Shown one piece after another: positions 62,682-64,000 of a stretch of DNA of 64,000 bases. Below the pieces are notes generated by a model that was not told the DNA's origin, made no database searches, and saw only the letters and a program-made list of their open reading frames with translations. The stretch comes from Crossiella sp. S99.2 (GTDB taxonomy: Bacteria; Actinomycetota; Actinomycetes; Mycobacteriales; Pseudonocardiaceae): the NCBI RefSeq assembly GCF_023094165.1, contig NZ_JALMDK010000001.1, forward strand, positions 1 through 64,000, written 5' to 3'. Positions within the stretch are counted from its first letter, which is position 1. Every line of letters starts with the position of its first letter. The position numbers and the translations under genes were made by a program.

Positions 62682-63057
62682 GGAATGCGGCGGCGCGGCG
62701 GGTTCCGGCCAGCAACAGGATGTTCGCGACCAGCAGGATCGGCCAGGGCGTGAGCACCAGGACCACGGCGATGAACAGGGTCCAGATCCCCAGCACCCAC
62801 GCGATGAACGGCGGCGGGGTGATGCCCCGGCGGTCCAGCCACAGCACGGTCAGGCCGACCACGATGAGCGGCACGCCGAAGCTGGCCACACTCAGCCAGT
62901 AGGCGCTGTTCGCCGGGCTCATACCGGCGAGGTCGTCCCGCCACAGTTCCCCGCTGAACCAGGCGCCGGCGTGCAGCGCGGCGCCTTTCACCGTCAGGGC
63001 GCCGAGGGTGTGCGCGGCGCCGAACAGCGTGATGAGCCAACCAGCCCACTTGATCAT
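62662..63057 (-). CDS. DUF6463-like small membrane protein
   Basis: The product is about 131 residues with four hydrophobic helices; IKWAGWLITLFGAAHTLGAL at the N-terminus is typical of DUF6463 proteins, whose function is unknown. The ATG at 63057 has GGGGAG six bases upstream. It diverges from a TetR regulator with two operators in between, so it is the likely regulated target. Confidence 0.75.
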   Translation of the reverse strand: MIKWAGWLITLFGAAHTLGALTVKGAALHAGAWFSGELWRDDLAGMSPANSAYWLSVASFGVPLIVVGLTVLWLDRRGITPPPFIAWVLGIWTLFIAVVLVLTPWPILLVANILLLAGTRRAAAFPRPGAG

Positions 63058-63094
63058 GTGCACTCCCCTGGTGTCATGACAGTGTCCCGCCAGT

Positions 63095-63114
63095 GTTATA
63101 CGGTTGCGTATAAC
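63095..63114. promoter_or_regulatory. TetR operator 1, perfect palindrome
   Basis: GTTATACG-GTTG-CGTATAAC is a perfect 8+8 inverted repeat between the DUF6463-like gene and its TetR regulator. Confidence 0.8.
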
Positions 63115-63128
63115 TTGAGGTTAGGCCG

Positions 63129-63148
63129 GTTATACGGTCCCGTACAAC
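63129..63148. promoter_or_regulatory. TetR operator 2
   Basis: GTTATACG-GTCC-CGTACAAC repeats operator 1 with one mismatch, 34 bases away center to center and about 28 bases before the regulator's start codon, so autorepression is likely. Confidence 0.75.
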
Positions 63149-63175
63149 CAGTGCGGGGGTGAGGTGGGGCACAGC

Positions 63176-63811
63176 ATGGGCTCGTTGCGCACACCGCGCG
63201 AGAAGTGGGTTGAGCAAGGACTGCGGGCACTGGCCGAGGGTGGCGTGGAGGCCGTGCGGGTCGAGGCACTGGCCAAGGCGCTCGGCGTGACCAAGGGCGG
63301 GTTCTACGGCTACTTCGCCGACCGCGGCGCGCTGCTGGCGGCGATGCTGGACGCCTGGGAGCGCGAGTGCGTCGATGATGTGCTCGACCAGGTCGAGCGG
63401 GAGTGCGGCGACCTGCGGGACCGGGTCCGGCTGGCCGGGCAGCTCACCTTCTCCAGCGGCCGGCTGCTGCCCATCGACCTGGCCGTGCGCGACTGGGCCC
63501 GCCGGGACGAGGCCGTCGCCGAACGTCTGCGCCGGGTGGACAACCGGCGCATGCAACTGGCGCGCGACGGGATCAGCACGTTCTGTGCCGACCCCGACGA
63601 GGTCGAGGCCCGTGCCCTGCTCGCCTTCTGCGCGGCCATCGGCAGCCACTTCCTCGCCGCCGACCACCCCGGCCGCACCCGCGCCGAGGTCCTCGCCCGC
63701 GCCGCAGACCTCCTGCTCAACGGCCCGCCCGGCGACTCCGCCCCGATCGACGGCGGCCAGCGCGACCCGCTCGCGGGCGGTCTCGACGAGGACGAGACCG
63801 AGGCCGGCTGA
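63176..63811 (+). CDS. TetR family regulator of the DUF6463-like gene
   Basis: The product is about 211 residues with a TetR helix-turn-helix (about 5-50; WVEQGLRALAEGG, LAKALGVTKGGFYGYFADR) and a C-terminal effector domain. The C-terminal 35 residues are acidic and disordered. The ATG at 63176 follows GGGG; a GTG at 63164 is possible. Two palindromic operators lie upstream. Confidence 0.88.
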   Translation: MGSLRTPREKWVEQGLRALAEGGVEAVRVEALAKALGVTKGGFYGYFADRGALLAAMLDAWERECVDDVLDQVERECGDLRDRVRLAGQLTFSSGRLLPIDLAVRDWARRDEAVAERLRRVDNRRMQLARDGISTFCADPDEVEARALLAFCAAIGSHFLAADHPGRTRAEVLARAADLLLNGPPGDSAPIDGGQRDPLAGGLDEDETEAG

Positions 63812-63868
63812 ACCAAAGCGACCGGCAAGAGCCGAGCACCTGGGTCGGCCGCCCGCCGGGATGGTGGG

Positions 63869-64000
63869 TCAGAGCATGGCGAGCCGGTCCACCAGCAACT
63901 CCACCCGCCGCTCAGCGTCCCCCGGTGGCAGCCGGCCCGCCCGGGTCAGGGTGGCCAGCCCGTGCAGGGCAGCCCAGAACACCTCGGTGAACAGTCCCGG
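63869..64000 (-). CDS. C-terminal fragment of a TetR-type regulator, cut by the window edge
   Basis: The last 43 codons of a minus-strand gene are visible (FTEVFWAALHGLATLTRAG, RRVELLVDRLAML then TGA). The WAALHG...L..AGRL pattern is that of TetR C-terminal domains of the WHG type. The start lies outside the window. Confidence 0.65.
   Translation of the reverse strand, partial: PGLFTEVFWAALHGLATLTRAGRLPPGDAERRVELLVDRLAML

Noticed and set aside
1..64000. CRISPR arrays, tRNA or rRNA genes, insertion sequences
   Set aside because: No short regularly spaced repeats with unique spacers, no cloverleaf or rRNA-like segments and no transposase were recognised on reading both strands.

Overview
This is a high-GC actinobacterial chromosome segment, most likely from a member of the Pseudonocardiales. 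The pointers are very strong G/C bias at third codon positions, GTG/TTG starts, many probable leaderless genes with TANNNT -10 elements, TipAL- and DasR-type regulation, and a sortase-E-type LAXTG anchor. The left end carries the trxB-trxA-cwlM / sigM-anti-sigma / murJ / nudix / pcnA cluster that lies close to oriC in mycobacteria and relatives, so the window is probably a few kb from the origin. A parS-like site (24524-24537) and a small DnaA-box cluster (28698-28795) fit that position. The genus is inference.

Region 1 (1-12.1 kb) is a peptidoglycan and redox control cluster. On the minus strand it reads nudix, DUF6049-like membrane protein, murJ, membrane pseudokinase, sigM, anti-sigma factor, trxB, trxA, cwlM; pcnA diverges from the nudix gene. 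trxBA is preceded by a SigR/SigH-type promoter, and cwlM by a structured terminator-like leader.

Region 2 (12.1-19.6 kb) holds a PASTA lipoprotein, an orphan receiver-like protein, an MFS carrier, yqgE, an SdpI-like protein, a phytase-like secreted protein and leuS. leuS is preceded by a 12-codon leader peptide with three consecutive Leu codons and an intrinsic terminator, i.e. a probable leucine attenuator.

Region 3 (19.6-30.7 kb) is accessory: a DarTG DNA-ADP-ribosylation toxin-antitoxin pair of lower GC, a TetR/MmpL efflux pair with two matching operators, a Dyp peroxidase, two lipoproteins, a TipAL-type MerR regulator with a textbook 19-bp-spacer promoter, and a DUF2339 membrane protein.

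Region 4 (30.7-37.6 kb) is a ribose operon, lacI-rbsA-rbsC-rbsB2-rbsB-rbsK-rbsD, with tandem paralogous binding proteins and two LacI-type operators.

Region 5 (38-49 kb) contains a 1765-residue surface protein with nine SdrD-B-like repeats and an LADTG anchor, ptsI under a perfect DasR-type palindrome that overlaps its start codon, a sensor kinase/response regulator/DUF1707 operon, and a membrane GGDEF protein.

Region 6 (49-64 kb) contains a beta-helix plus lectin-like protein, an AI-2E family transporter, a beta-solenoid membrane protein, two secreted proteins including a 1054-residue protein made of about fifteen 51-residue repeats resembling chaplin motifs, a BtuF-like protein, a class-C beta-lactamase-like hydrolase, an SDR, a small membrane protein with its divergent TetR regulator and two operators, and the C-terminal end of another TetR-type gene at the right edge. 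No rRNA, tRNA, CRISPR array or insertion sequence was seen.
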